NCBI GenBank assembly: GCA_964573255.1
Contig: CAZNJB010000029.1
Span: 1 to 38,768, forward strand
DNA: 38,768 nucleotides
Reading direction: 5' to 3'
DNA from: CAYNUJ01 sp964573255
GTDB lineage: Bacteria; Bacteroidota; Ignavibacteria; Ignavibacteriales; Melioribacteraceae
In this document: positions 1 through 8,761 of the stretch, piece after piece
How the letters are laid out: each line of letters begins with the position of its first letter
Numbering within the stretch: position 1 is the first letter of the stretch
Translations under genes and position numbers: made by a program
Notes under the pieces: generated by a model
What the model saw: the letters and a program-made list of their open reading frames with translations, nothing else
Told to the model about the DNA's origin: nothing
Databases searched by the model: none

Positions 1-82
1 ACTTAAATCTGATTTTGTGAAGTTGCGATTTAACAATATTAATATTATTATTTCACAAAAATATTTAATTATTAATTAGAGA

Positions 83-547
83 ATGAAAAATAAAATAACC
101 AAATTTTTACTTTTCACTTTGGGAGATAAAATATTTGCATTTAATGTAGAAGATGTATATCGAGTTATAGAACTTGTCGAAATTACACCTTTGCCGGAAT
201 CCCCGAGGAAAATATTAGGAATTATTAATCTTCACGGTGAAATAATTGCAATTGGAGACATTAAACGTAAATTAAATATAAAACCGGAAAAGTTCTCGCT
301 GGATAATTGTATTGTAATTGTTCGCTATAAAGGGAAAAAATTAGGATTCGTAATTGATAAACTAATTGGATATAAAGAAATTGCTCCGGAGGATTTTATT
401 TCTGGTGAAGAAATAATGAGTGAATTAAGTGACGTTAAAGGAATTGTAAAGATGGATTCCGATATTATTTTGATTAATAATATCGAAAATTTTATGGATG
501 ATTATGAAGAAAACTGGACTCAGGATGCAATCAATAACCTTGTCTAA
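83..547 (+). CDS. cheW: CheW-like coupling protein (first of two)
   Basis: This 154-residue protein is essentially one CheW domain. CheW is the cytoplasmic adaptor that links chemoreceptors to the CheA kinase. The first ~60 residues carry the usual beta-strand pattern, with the hydrophobic start FLLFTLGDKIFAF, then VEDVYRVIELVEITPLP and GIINLHGEIIAIGDI. The length is normal for a stand-alone CheW. It is the first gene of a seven-gene run on the same strand, and its 3' end overlaps the start of cheR, which suggests translational coupling. By position it corresponds to WspB of the Wsp system. The 82 bases upstream hold no promoter I can defend, so the operon may begin outside the window. Confidence 0.93.
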   Translation: MKNKITKFLLFTLGDKIFAFNVEDVYRVIELVEITPLPESPRKILGIINLHGEIIAIGDIKRKLNIKPEKFSLDNCIVIVRYKGKKLGFVIDKLIGYKEIAPEDFISGEEIMSELSDVKGIVKMDSDIILINNIENFMDDYEENWTQDAINNLV

Positions 548-2060
548 TCTCAAATTAACTGATAAACAACATAAAATTCTTTCGGATAAAATTGAAAATC
601 ATTTTGGTATTCATTTCGATTTTAACAAAAAAATAGATTTAGAAAGAATATTAAAAGAAGCTTTTTGGGATCATCAAGGATCCGATTGGGAAGAATTTGT
701 TGATAGTTTAGTAAATAAAGAGTTTAATAAAGACATCATTTATTGGTTAGCTCCGTATATAACTATCGGCGAGACATATTTTTTTAGAGAAAATCAATCT
801 CTTGAAATATTAGTTAACCAAATTATTCCCGATTTACTTTCAAAAGGCAAGGAGGCTATTAATATATGGTCGGCTGCGTGTTCAAGTGGTGAAGAGCCAT
901 ATTCAATTGCTATTATGCTGCTTGAAAAGTATGCGAAATTCCCAGAGCAGGTTAAAATTTACGCAACTGACATAAATAAAGAATCTTTATCAATTGCAAA
1001 GCAAGGTATTTACCGAAATTGGTCTTTTAGGAATACTCCCAGAAATCTGAGGGAAAAATATTTTACAAGTGATTCAAATAATTATTTTCGTTTATCGGAC
1101 GAAGTTAAAGAAAAAGTCGAATTCCATCATTTAAACTTAAACGATAATTATCACGGAATATTTAAGAAAGAAGCTTTTTTTGATATTATACTTCTCAGAA
1201 ATACGCTTATTTATTTTAGTCAGAAAGCGATTGATCGTCTTCTTGATAAAATCCGTTCATCACTTGCAGAAGGCGGATATTATATTCCCGGGTATGCGGA
1301 ATTGAGATTAATAAATAAGGATGGTTTGAAACCTGTTTATTTTAACAGGATTCATTTTTATCAAAAACAATCGGACTATAAGAAAAACCAAGATATACTC
1401 TCACTTAAATTTGAAACTAAAAATAATACGATAAAAAAATATCGTATTCAAAATAATGAGAAAAAGAAAAAAGATTTAAGCAGAATAATTAAGCAAGAAA
1501 AGAAAGAACAAAATAAAAAGATTGAAAAAGAGAATCGGAGTATTGAGTTTTCCATTGAGGACGTACGAAAATTATTTACTAATGCAGATTACAATGGTGT
1601 AATCAATTTAATTGATAGAGCGAAGAAAGAGCAACAATTAAATACTTTATCTAATGATATCATTAATGAAATTAACTTACTCTATTGTAAAGCTTACGCT
1701 AATAAAGGTGATATCAAAAAATCAATTGAAATTTGTAAGCAATTATTGAATACGAATAAACTTAATAGCAGACTTCATGAATTGGCTGCTCAATTATTTG
1801 TTGAAATCGGAAACTATGAAAATGCACTTAGTCACTTAAATACAGCTATATTTATTGAACCCAATGCTCCATTGTTATATTTCCTTCGTGCAAATATAAA
1901 TGATAAACTTTCTGATTATAAAGAAGCTCGATATGATTTAGCTCATGTTATAAAGTTATTGAGTAATATTGAACCTGATAGAGTGCTTGAAGAAGCGGAT
2001 GGATTGACAGCGGAAAGATTAAAGGACATTGCAAGAGTATTATTGGAAAATCTTAATTAA
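525..2060 (+). CDS. cheR: CheR methyltransferase with C-terminal TPR domain (WspC-like)
   Basis: S-adenosylmethionine-dependent glutamate methyltransferase for chemoreceptors. The catalytic part shows ETYFFREN, the SAM-binding SSGEEPYSIAIML, ATDIN, and LLRNTLIYF where most CheR proteins have a C-R-N-V-L-I-Y-F motif. A Lys/Glu-rich linker follows, then about 150 residues of TPR repeats (for example GNYENALSHLNTAIFIEPNAP). CheR with a TPR tail is the WspC arrangement, where TPRs mediate protein contacts. The frame is open from an ATG at 498. I prefer the ATG at 525 because a GGA lies six bases upstream of it; this still overlaps cheW by 23 bases and gives 511 residues. Confidence 0.93.
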   Translation: MQSITLSNLKLTDKQHKILSDKIENHFGIHFDFNKKIDLERILKEAFWDHQGSDWEEFVDSLVNKEFNKDIIYWLAPYITIGETYFFRENQSLEILVNQIIPDLLSKGKEAINIWSAACSSGEEPYSIAIMLLEKYAKFPEQVKIYATDINKESLSIAKQGIYRNWSFRNTPRNLREKYFTSDSNNYFRLSDEVKEKVEFHHLNLNDNYHGIFKKEAFFDIILLRNTLIYFSQKAIDRLLDKIRSSLAEGGYYIPGYAELRLINKDGLKPVYFNRIHFYQKQSDYKKNQDILSLKFETKNNTIKKYRIQNNEKKKKDLSRIIKQEKKEQNKKIEKENRSIEFSIEDVRKLFTNADYNGVINLIDRAKKEQQLNTLSNDIINEINLLYCKAYANKGDIKKSIEICKQLLNTNKLNSRLHELAAQLFVEIGNYENALSHLNTAIFIEPNAPLLYFLRANINDKLSDYKEARYDLAHVIKLLSNIEPDRVLEEADGLTAERLKDIARVLLENLN

Positions 2061-2062
2061 AA

Positions 2063-2653
2063 ATGGGAATGAAAAGGAAAAAAATATTGGGAAATTTGAA
2101 AAATTCTAATGAAAATCATTCACTCGATGTTTACGTTGAAAACTTAACGCATGATGAAAGAAAGGTTCTAAAAGAACGTGCAAAAAAGATTTCCCAAAAA
2201 TCTAAAACATCAAATGTCGGAACAACTAGTGAAGCAATTCAATTTATTTTATCCGGTGAAAAATATGCTATTGAGTCGCAATATATTAGAGAAACTTTAA
2301 AATTAGAAAAGTTCACGCAATTACCGTCCGCACCAAAATTTTTATTCGGTATTTTTAATTTAAGAGGAAACATAATTTCGATAATAAATTTAAAAGAATT
2401 TTTTGATCTGAAAGACGAAAAATTATCCGATTTGAATAGAATAGTTGTTTTGCAAGATGATGATCTTATGTTTGGAATACTGGTTGATAAGGTAGAAGGT
2501 ATTATAAACATAGAGGAATCAAAACTGACTCTTGAATTAACAACTCATAAAGGCATTAGAAAAGAGTATTTGAAGGGAATCACTTCAGACGGTGTTATTC
2601 TATTGGATGGTGGAAGAATTTTAAGAGATGAAAAATTAATTATTGAAAAATAA
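2063..2653 (+). CDS. CheW-like coupling protein with N-terminal extension (WspD-like)
   Basis: The protein has 196 residues. The first ~55 are charged and Lys-rich without a recognised domain. The rest is a CheW domain beginning near AIQFILSGEKYAIESQYIRETL, followed by PKFLFGIFNLRGNIISIINL. It would couple the receptor to the hybrid CheA kinase. Two bases separate it from the cheR stop. Having a plain CheW and an N-terminally extended CheW on either side of CheR-TPR is the same arrangement as WspB-WspC-WspD. No strong ribosome site precedes the start, in line with coupled translation. The second Met at 2069 could be the true start. Confidence 0.9.
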   Translation: MGMKRKKILGNLKNSNENHSLDVYVENLTHDERKVLKERAKKISQKSKTSNVGTTSEAIQFILSGEKYAIESQYIRETLKLEKFTQLPSAPKFLFGIFNLRGNIISIINLKEFFDLKDEKLSDLNRIVVLQDDDLMFGILVDKVEGIINIEESKLTLELTTHKGIRKEYLKGITSDGVILLDGGRILRDEKLIIEK

Positions 2654-2667
2654 ATACGGGGTAATCC

Positions 2668-3999
2668 ATGAGTTGGTATTCTAATCTGTCCGTAAAGCAG
2701 AAGATATTGTTCTTTTTCATTTTGATGGCTGTAACAAATTTTGGCATTATTTCTTATGTCGATATTTCTTTAGCCGAATATGAAGCAGCTCATAATATTC
2801 ACGAATTAGATTATATAATTCGGTTACTTATTTTCCTGGCTGTAATAATACTTTTACTTGCTTTTATTGGAGCAGCTTTTATTAAAAAATATATTTTAGA
2901 ACCTATTAAAGAAATCAATATCAAGACAAAGCAATTAACGGTAGGGAATATAAAAACCGATCTTGAACCAATCGAATGGAAAGATGAAATCGGTGAATTA
3001 AATACAAACTTCCGGAAAGTGCTAAATCGTTTGAATGATATAGCGAATTTATCGGAAGCAGTGGCAAAAGGGGATTTAAGTAAAAATTTGGAAATTGAAT
3101 CTGATGAGGATTTACTAAGTCAATCAATAAATCATATGATTCAGAAATTTAAGGATATCAACTCCGAAGTTTCACAGGAGATTAATCAATTAGCCTCAAC
3201 TGCATCTGAATTGAATTCTGTAATCGCCCAATTTTCCAGCAGTATCGCTGAAACATCATCTTCAATCTCAGAGACTACATCAACTGTAGAGGAAGTGAAG
3301 AAGACTTCTGAAGTTTCCAACAAAAAAGCTAAAGAAGCTGTTGAAGCTATGGATGAAATGAAAGAAATTGCTGATTCCGGAAAAGAATCGGTAAGTGATA
3401 CTTTGAACGGAGTACAATTAATTAAAGAGCAGATGGCTGCCATTGGGCAAAATATTATAAAATTAACCGAATTTAGTCAATCCATTAGTGAGATAATTGA
3501 TTCGGTAAACGATATTGCTGAGCAGTCTAACTTACTTGCGGTTAATGCTTCGATAGAAGCTGCAAGAGCTGGTGAACAAGGAAAGAGCTTTGTTATTGTT
3601 GCTCAGGAAATAAAAAACTTAGCCGATAAATCAAAACAAGCAACGGGAAAAGTTAAAACACTATTAAACGACATTCAGAACTCAATCAATAGTGCGGTTA
3701 TGGCAACTGAAAAAGGTGAAAAAATCGCTCTTGAACAAAGTACTGTTGCTAGTAAGTCAGGTGAAGCTATCGATGAGTTAGCAAGAACTATGGATGCTGT
3801 TAGAGATATTGTATTGCAATCATCTTTAACTATTCAAGAGCAATTTATTGGTATGGAGCAAATTACAGTTGCAATGGAAAATATCAATTCGGCCAGCCAG
3901 CAAAATTCAGTTGGTGCAAAGCAATTGCAAGAAACTACTGTAATGTTGAAAGATATTGGTTCAAAATTAAAAGAAATTATTTCTCAGCTTAGGTTATGA
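2668..3999 (+). CDS. Methyl-accepting chemotaxis protein with a minimal periplasmic loop
   Basis: This 443-residue receptor has two membrane helices, near residues 10-31 and 46-70. Only about 15 residues lie between them, so there is no periplasmic ligand domain. A HAMP region follows (around 70-125), perhaps with a second HAMP-like stretch (IANLSEAVAKGDLSKNLEI). The long coiled-coil signalling domain contains the conserved hairpin tip LLAVNASIEAARAGEQGKSF followed by VIVAQEIKNLADKSK. No C-terminal CheR/CheB-binding pentapeptide is visible. A GGGG precedes the start. Its last four bases are the start of cheA (ATGA overlap). It takes the WspA role but would have to sense membrane state, surface contact or a cytoplasmic cue. 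Confidence 0.94.
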   Translation: MSWYSNLSVKQKILFFFILMAVTNFGIISYVDISLAEYEAAHNIHELDYIIRLLIFLAVIILLLAFIGAAFIKKYILEPIKEINIKTKQLTVGNIKTDLEPIEWKDEIGELNTNFRKVLNRLNDIANLSEAVAKGDLSKNLEIESDEDLLSQSINHMIQKFKDINSEVSQEINQLASTASELNSVIAQFSSSIAETSSSISETTSTVEEVKKTSEVSNKKAKEAVEAMDEMKEIADSGKESVSDTLNGVQLIKEQMAAIGQNIIKLTEFSQSISEIIDSVNDIAEQSNLLAVNASIEAARAGEQGKSFVIVAQEIKNLADKSKQATGKVKTLLNDIQNSINSAVMATEKGEKIALEQSTVASKSGEAIDELARTMDAVRDIVLQSSLTIQEQFIGMEQITVAMENINSASQQNSVGAKQLQETTVMLKDIGSKLKEIISQLRL

Positions 4000-6368
4000 A
4001 TCTAAATGAAAAAATACGCGAACGGTTACTTAATACCTTCAAGAATGAAGCGCATGAACACATTCAATTGATTTCAAATCAATTGATAAAGTATGAGAAT
4101 GAAACCGATCGTAATATAAAAGCAAATTTAATTGAAGAAATATACCGTGCAGCTCATAGTTTGAAAGGTGCTGCCCGTGCAGTTGGCCTGAGCGCTATTG
4201 TAGAGTTATGCCAAAGTATTGAGAATGTTTTTTCCGGATTCAAGAAGAATGAGTTGGAAGAAGATCATCAATTATTCGATATTACACTGAAAGGAGTTAA
4301 AGTAATCTCTGCTTATATTGATGAGACGGATGAGACTAATAAACTTTTAATGGAAGATGAAATTGTAAAAACTACAAAACTTATTTCGGATAATTATATT
4401 ATCTATCTCAAGCAGAAAGAAGATGTAAATGAGGTTCAAAAAGAAGAAGAGAAATGTGAAGAAAAGGGAAGAGAACTGAATGAAGAAGTAAATACGGAAA
4501 GAATAGCTTCTGAAGAAAAGCCTGAAACAGAAAGTGATAATAAAACTATTCCCGAAAAAACATTTGAGAGAATTACAGAATCATCAATCTTAAATCAAAA
4601 TAAAATTGCTGATAGAATAAAAGTATCGATTGAAAAAATTGAGAATCTACTTGGACAGGCTGAAGAACTTCTGCCAAATAAACAAGCACTGAAGGCTCAG
4701 AAGGATGAATTGACGGCGATTGAATTGCTGTTTGAAACTTGGCGAAAGAAATCTGCAAAGAATAATTTATTAATTACCAAGCTTTCCAATATGATGCAAA
4801 GCGAGGTCTTCGATCAAGAAACAACTTTGCTTTTGCAAGAGTTGTTGAAATATATTGATGGTTTGGAAGAGATGGTAAATGATATTGAAAGACTGGTAAC
4901 CGATCTTGAAACATCAATGACAAACAACTACAATGATTTTGATAATAAACTTTATCAGTTAAATGAAAGCGTAAGATCGGTTCTGATGCTTCCATTCAGT
5001 GCTTTGAGTGATCAATTTCCAATGATGGTAAGGGATATAGCTTCACAGCTTGGCAAAAAAATTAATTTCAGAGTTACCGGCGATAATATTGATATTGATA
5101 AACGGGTCTTGGATGAGTTGAAAGATCCATTGGTCCATTTACTTCGAAATGCAATAGATCATGGTATTGAAAAAGTTGAAGAACGCATTAAGAAAGGGAA
5201 AGAGAAGGTTGGAAATATCCACCTTGCAATTAATTTGGTTGAAGGGAATAAGGTTCAAATAAAAATATCCGACGATGGAAGGGGAATCAATCCTAAAAAA
5301 ATAATTGACTCGGCAATAAAGAAAAAAATAAGAACCAAAGAAGAACTCGCCGCCATGAGTGAAAATGAAATCCTTAATTTAATTTTTGAATCTGAGTTGT
5401 CTACTGCTGAAGTAATCACCGACTTGAGCGGAAGGGGATTGGGCATGGCGATCGTAAAAGAGAAAGTTGATAAGCTCTTTGGTTCTATTGATATTGACAG
5501 TAATGTGGATTCCGGTACGATCATAACGTTAACGTTGCCCTTATCGGTTGCAACGATGAGAGGATTGTTGGTTAAGGTAGGTAATTATAGATATTACATT
5601 AAAACTTCCAAATTGGTTGCTGCGATAAGAGTAAAGAAGGACACTTTGAATACTTTTGAAAACAAATTATGTGTTAAATATGGTGATAAATATATTGGAC
5701 TAATTTATCTAGCTAATATTCTAAATATCAAATCCGAATTAATTGGTTCTAATTACACAATTGTCCTGTGCAAAAATGGGGCGGAAGATTTGGGATTGAT
5801 AGTAGATGAGATCTTAGGTGAAGAGGAAATATTAATTAAACCATTCAATAAACAGATTAAGAAGATAAAGTTTTATGAGGCCGGAACAATAGTAGCCGAT
5901 GGTAGTGTAATACCGGTTCTCAATTTGAAAGATATATTTAAAGAAGCCTCCGGAGGATTTGAATCTGTTAAATTTAAAACCAGTGAAAGAGAAGACACAG
6001 AAAAGAAAAACATTTTGGTAGTTGACGATTCTATTACGTCAAGATTGTTGTTAAAAGAGATTCTTGAAAATTCAGGATATAATGTAAAAACTTGTGTTGA
6101 TGGTAAAGAAGCGTGGACTGAATTTAGAAAAGAAGGGTATGATTTAGTAGTAAGTGATGTCGAAATGCCCCGGATGGATGGATTTGAATTAACTAAGTTA
6201 ATCAAATCCTCGGATAAATATGCTCATATACCGGTTGTTTTAGTTACAGGACTTTCGAAACAAGAACATATAGAAAAAGGTATTGATTCTGGTGCCAGTG
6301 CATATATTGTAAAAAGTGATTTCGAGCAGAGTAATTTATTACAAACGGTTGAGAGGTTGTTAAAATGA
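3996..6368 (+). CDS. cheA: Hybrid chemotaxis histidine kinase CheA-REC (WspE-like)
   Basis: This 790-residue kinase contains, in order, an HPt domain with phospho-acceptor His54 in AAHSLKGAA, an acidic Glu/Lys linker (about 135-200), and a helical dimerisation region. The HATPase domain shows the N box LLRNAIDHGIE, the G1 motif DDGRGIN and the G2 motif GRGLGMAIVKEKV. A CheW-like domain follows, then a C-terminal receiver with the acceptor Asp721 in SDVEMPRMDG. It would autophosphorylate under receptor control and pass phosphate to its own receiver, to CheB and to the downstream REC kinase. A fused receiver is typical of WspE and FrzE and absent from the classical flagellar CheA. It overlaps neighbours on both sides by ATGA. 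Confidence 0.95.
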   Translation: MNLNEKIRERLLNTFKNEAHEHIQLISNQLIKYENETDRNIKANLIEEIYRAAHSLKGAARAVGLSAIVELCQSIENVFSGFKKNELEEDHQLFDITLKGVKVISAYIDETDETNKLLMEDEIVKTTKLISDNYIIYLKQKEDVNEVQKEEEKCEEKGRELNEEVNTERIASEEKPETESDNKTIPEKTFERITESSILNQNKIADRIKVSIEKIENLLGQAEELLPNKQALKAQKDELTAIELLFETWRKKSAKNNLLITKLSNMMQSEVFDQETTLLLQELLKYIDGLEEMVNDIERLVTDLETSMTNNYNDFDNKLYQLNESVRSVLMLPFSALSDQFPMMVRDIASQLGKKINFRVTGDNIDIDKRVLDELKDPLVHLLRNAIDHGIEKVEERIKKGKEKVGNIHLAINLVEGNKVQIKISDDGRGINPKKIIDSAIKKKIRTKEELAAMSENEILNLIFESELSTAEVITDLSGRGLGMAIVKEKVDKLFGSIDIDSNVDSGTIITLTLPLSVATMRGLLVKVGNYRYYIKTSKLVAAIRVKKDTLNTFENKLCVKYGDKYIGLIYLANILNIKSELIGSNYTIVLCKNGAEDLGLIVDEILGEEEILIKPFNKQIKKIKFYEAGTIVADGSVIPVLNLKDIFKEASGGFESVKFKTSEREDTEKKNILVVDDSITSRLLLKEILENSGYNVKTCVDGKEAWTEFRKEGYDLVVSDVEMPRMDGFELTKLIKSSDKYAHIPVVLVTGLSKQEHIEKGIDSGASAYIVKSDFEQSNLLQTVERLLK

Positions 6369-7444
6369 AAGTTTTAATAGTTGAAGATTCACCCTCCGTA
6401 AGTGAAATTATTAAAGCGATCCTGGAATCAGATGACGAGATAGAAGTAGTTGCTACTGTTAAAAGTGGAATCGATGCGGTTAACTTCGTCCAAAATAATA
6501 AAGTCGACGTTGTTACAATGGATTATTATCTAGAAGGCGAAATGGATGGTTTGGAGGCAACTAAAGAAATAATGCATACCTCTCCGGTACCGATTGTAAT
6601 AATGAGTTCGTCTTTCAAATCGAAAAATGCTAAAGATATTTTCAGAGCATTGGAAGCCGGTGCTCTCAGTATTTTTGATAAACCGCATTCTTTTGATTCT
6701 GAAGACTTTGAGAATTATGCTGAAAAGTTTATTAAATTTATTAAAATGTTATCCGGTGTTCAGGTAATAAAAAGGAAGAATTCATCTTTATTCACTCCTA
6801 CTGAGCAAGTTAAAATTGAAATTGTTCCTAATTCTGATGATTATGAGTTAAAAAAAATACGGCTTATTGCTTTTGGTGCTTCGACCGGTGGTCCTCAAAC
6901 CTTAAAAACTATATTGTCCGGGATATCTGAGAATTATCCTTTACCAATTGTTATTGTGCAACATATTACGGAAGGTTTTATAGAATCAATGGTGAATTGG
7001 TTGAATGAGAAATGTTCTATTAAATTAAAAATTGGGGAAGATAATGAAGAGATAAAACCCGGTGTAGTCTATTTTGCTCCGGATGATAGACATATGACTG
7101 TAACAGAACAGTTTAAAATTAGATTGAATGATTCACCACCTATCCATAGTTGTAAACCTTCAGTATCTAAGTTATTTGAATCTATTAACCTCAATATCAC
7201 ACCGGATGTGGTTGGAATATTGTTAACTGGTATGGGAAAAGATGGGGCGGAAGAATTGAAAAGAATGAAAGATAAGGGTGCAATTACAATTGCCCAAGAT
7301 GAAGAATCTTCTATAGTTTATGGGATGCCTAAAGAAGCTGTTAAACTTCGCGGGGCTACTTATGTATTTAATCCGAATAAGATTGTTGAATATTTAAATA
7401 AGATTGGAGATGAGTTTTATGCCTCAAAAAATATTTATAGTTGA
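6365..7444 (+). CDS. cheB: Chemoreceptor glutamate methylesterase CheB (WspF-like)
   Basis: The 359-residue protein has an N-terminal receiver (VEDS near residues 6-9, acceptor Asp53) and a C-terminal methylesterase domain. The expected catalytic triad is present: Ser173 in FGASTGGP, His200 in VQHI and Asp293 in GMGKDGAEE. It removes methyl groups that CheR adds to the receptor and so resets the system. The loop after Asp53 is unusual, reading YYLEGEMDG instead of the common M-P-x-M-D-G, with an inserted acidic stretch. The start overlaps the cheA stop as ATGA, and the 3' end overlaps the next gene by 26 bases. Confidence 0.95.
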   Translation: MKVLIVEDSPSVSEIIKAILESDDEIEVVATVKSGIDAVNFVQNNKVDVVTMDYYLEGEMDGLEATKEIMHTSPVPIVIMSSSFKSKNAKDIFRALEAGALSIFDKPHSFDSEDFENYAEKFIKFIKMLSGVQVIKRKNSSLFTPTEQVKIEIVPNSDDYELKKIRLIAFGASTGGPQTLKTILSGISENYPLPIVIVQHITEGFIESMVNWLNEKCSIKLKIGEDNEEIKPGVVYFAPDDRHMTVTEQFKIRLNDSPPIHSCKPSVSKLFESINLNITPDVVGILLTGMGKDGAEELKRMKDKGAITIAQDEESSIVYGMPKEAVKLRGATYVFNPNKIVEYLNKIGDEFYASKNIYS

Positions 7445-8690
7445 AGATAGTCCTACTCAACTTGAACAATTAAAAATTATTCTTGAAGAATCAGATTATA
7501 AATATGGTTTTGCTATAAATGGTAAGGAAGCTCTCGAAAAAATTAAAGTCGAGAAACCAGAATTAGTAATAACTGATATAATAATGCCGGAAATGGATGG
7601 TTATGAACTGTGTAAAAGCATAAAATCTAATCCTGAATTAAAAGATATTTCAGTAATGCTTCTTACAACGCTATCAAATCCGGAAGATGTAATTAAGGGG
7701 TTGGAATCTGGTGCTGATAATTTTTTAACTAAGCCGTATAGTCCGGATTTTCTCATTTCTCGAGTGAAATATATTTTGGCAAATAAAGAGATTAGGAAAG
7801 TAGGTGGCGGTAGTGAAGTCGGAATTGATATTGTATTTTCTGGAAAGAAATACAGAATTACATCCGATAAAATGCAGATTATAGATCTGTTGTTATCAAC
7901 TTATGAAAACGCTATACAGAAAAATATTGAATTGAGCGATGCCAATAGAAAATTAACTGAGATGCATAAAGAGGTTGCACTAAAAAATGTTCAGTTACAA
8001 AAATTGAATGAAGAGAAAAACAAATTTTTAAGGATGGCAGCACACGATATTCGAAATCCAGTAGGGTTGGCTTTATCATACAGCTCGTTAATACTTGAAG
8101 ATTTTGGAGATGAGATTAATGATGAAGTAAAAGAGTATTTAAAAATTATACGTCAATCGAGCGATTTCGTATTGAAACTATTAGATCAATTATTGAATGT
8201 AGCGGTTATTGAAAGCGGTGAGTTAAAACTTAATTATAAGGAAGAAGACTTAATTGAGTTGGTTAAACGGGTTATTACATTCAATAAAATTACCGCAAAT
8301 AAAAAATCGATGACTTTAAAATTTAATTCTAATTTTAGTGAACTTAAAGTAGAGATAGATAAAGTAAAAATTGAACAGGTGCTGAATAATCTGCTGTCAA
8401 ATGCGATTAAATATTCTCATCCCAACACTACCATTGAAATAGCTGTTGAAAAACAAGCTGATAAAGTAATGGTAAAAGTAACTGATCACGGGCAGGGAAT
8501 AAAGAAAGAAGAGATAGATAAACTTTTCAAACCGTTTGCCAAGGTGAGTACAAAAGCTACAGGTGGAGAATCAAGTACCGGGCTTGGGCTTTCGATTGTG
8601 AAAAAAATTATTGAAGCTCATCAAGGTGAAGTTGGTGTTATGAGTGAACATGGTAAAGGATCTACGTTTTATTTTACTTTGCCTTTGTAG
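7419..8690 (+). CDS. Response regulator-histidine kinase (REC-HisKA-HATPase), operon output
   Basis: This soluble 423-residue protein has an N-terminal receiver (acceptor Asp53 in TDIIMPEMDG, Lys105 in TKPYSP) and a short coiled linker. The HisKA helix has His209 in AAHDIRNP. The HATPase domain has NLLSNAIKYS, DHGQGI and GLGLSIVKKI. No membrane segment or DNA-binding domain is present. It sits where WspR, a receiver-diguanylate cyclase, lies in Wsp operons, so it is probably the phosphorylation target of the CheA homologue and starts a second phosphorelay with an unknown partner. The start at 7419 is chosen because GGAG lies upstream at suitable spacing; the frame is open from 7404. It overlaps cheB by 26 bases. 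Confidence 0.9.
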   Translation: MPQKIFIVEDSPTQLEQLKIILEESDYKYGFAINGKEALEKIKVEKPELVITDIIMPEMDGYELCKSIKSNPELKDISVMLLTTLSNPEDVIKGLESGADNFLTKPYSPDFLISRVKYILANKEIRKVGGGSEVGIDIVFSGKKYRITSDKMQIIDLLLSTYENAIQKNIELSDANRKLTEMHKEVALKNVQLQKLNEEKNKFLRMAAHDIRNPVGLALSYSSLILEDFGDEINDEVKEYLKIIRQSSDFVLKLLDQLLNVAVIESGELKLNYKEEDLIELVKRVITFNKITANKKSMTLKFNSNFSELKVEIDKVKIEQVLNNLLSNAIKYSHPNTTIEIAVEKQADKVMVKVTDHGQGIKKEEIDKLFKPFAKVSTKATGGESSTGLGLSIVKKIIEAHQGEVGVMSEHGKGSTFYFTLPL

Positions 8691-8761
8691 GAATGAATAT
8701 TTTTATTTTTAGAGTAAGCATTAATGGTCACACTTTCTTGTGATAACTTTGAGTCTTTTTA

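Noticed and set aside
5873..6205. A 110-codon open frame on the minus strand inside cheA
   Set aside because: It lies wholly opposite the CheW/receiver part of a strong cheA gene and has no recognisable domain.
83..8690. Ordinary flagellar chemotaxis operon
   Set aside because: No cheY, flagellar or motor genes; the CheA receiver fusion, CheR-TPR and two CheW genes point to a Wsp/Frz-like system.
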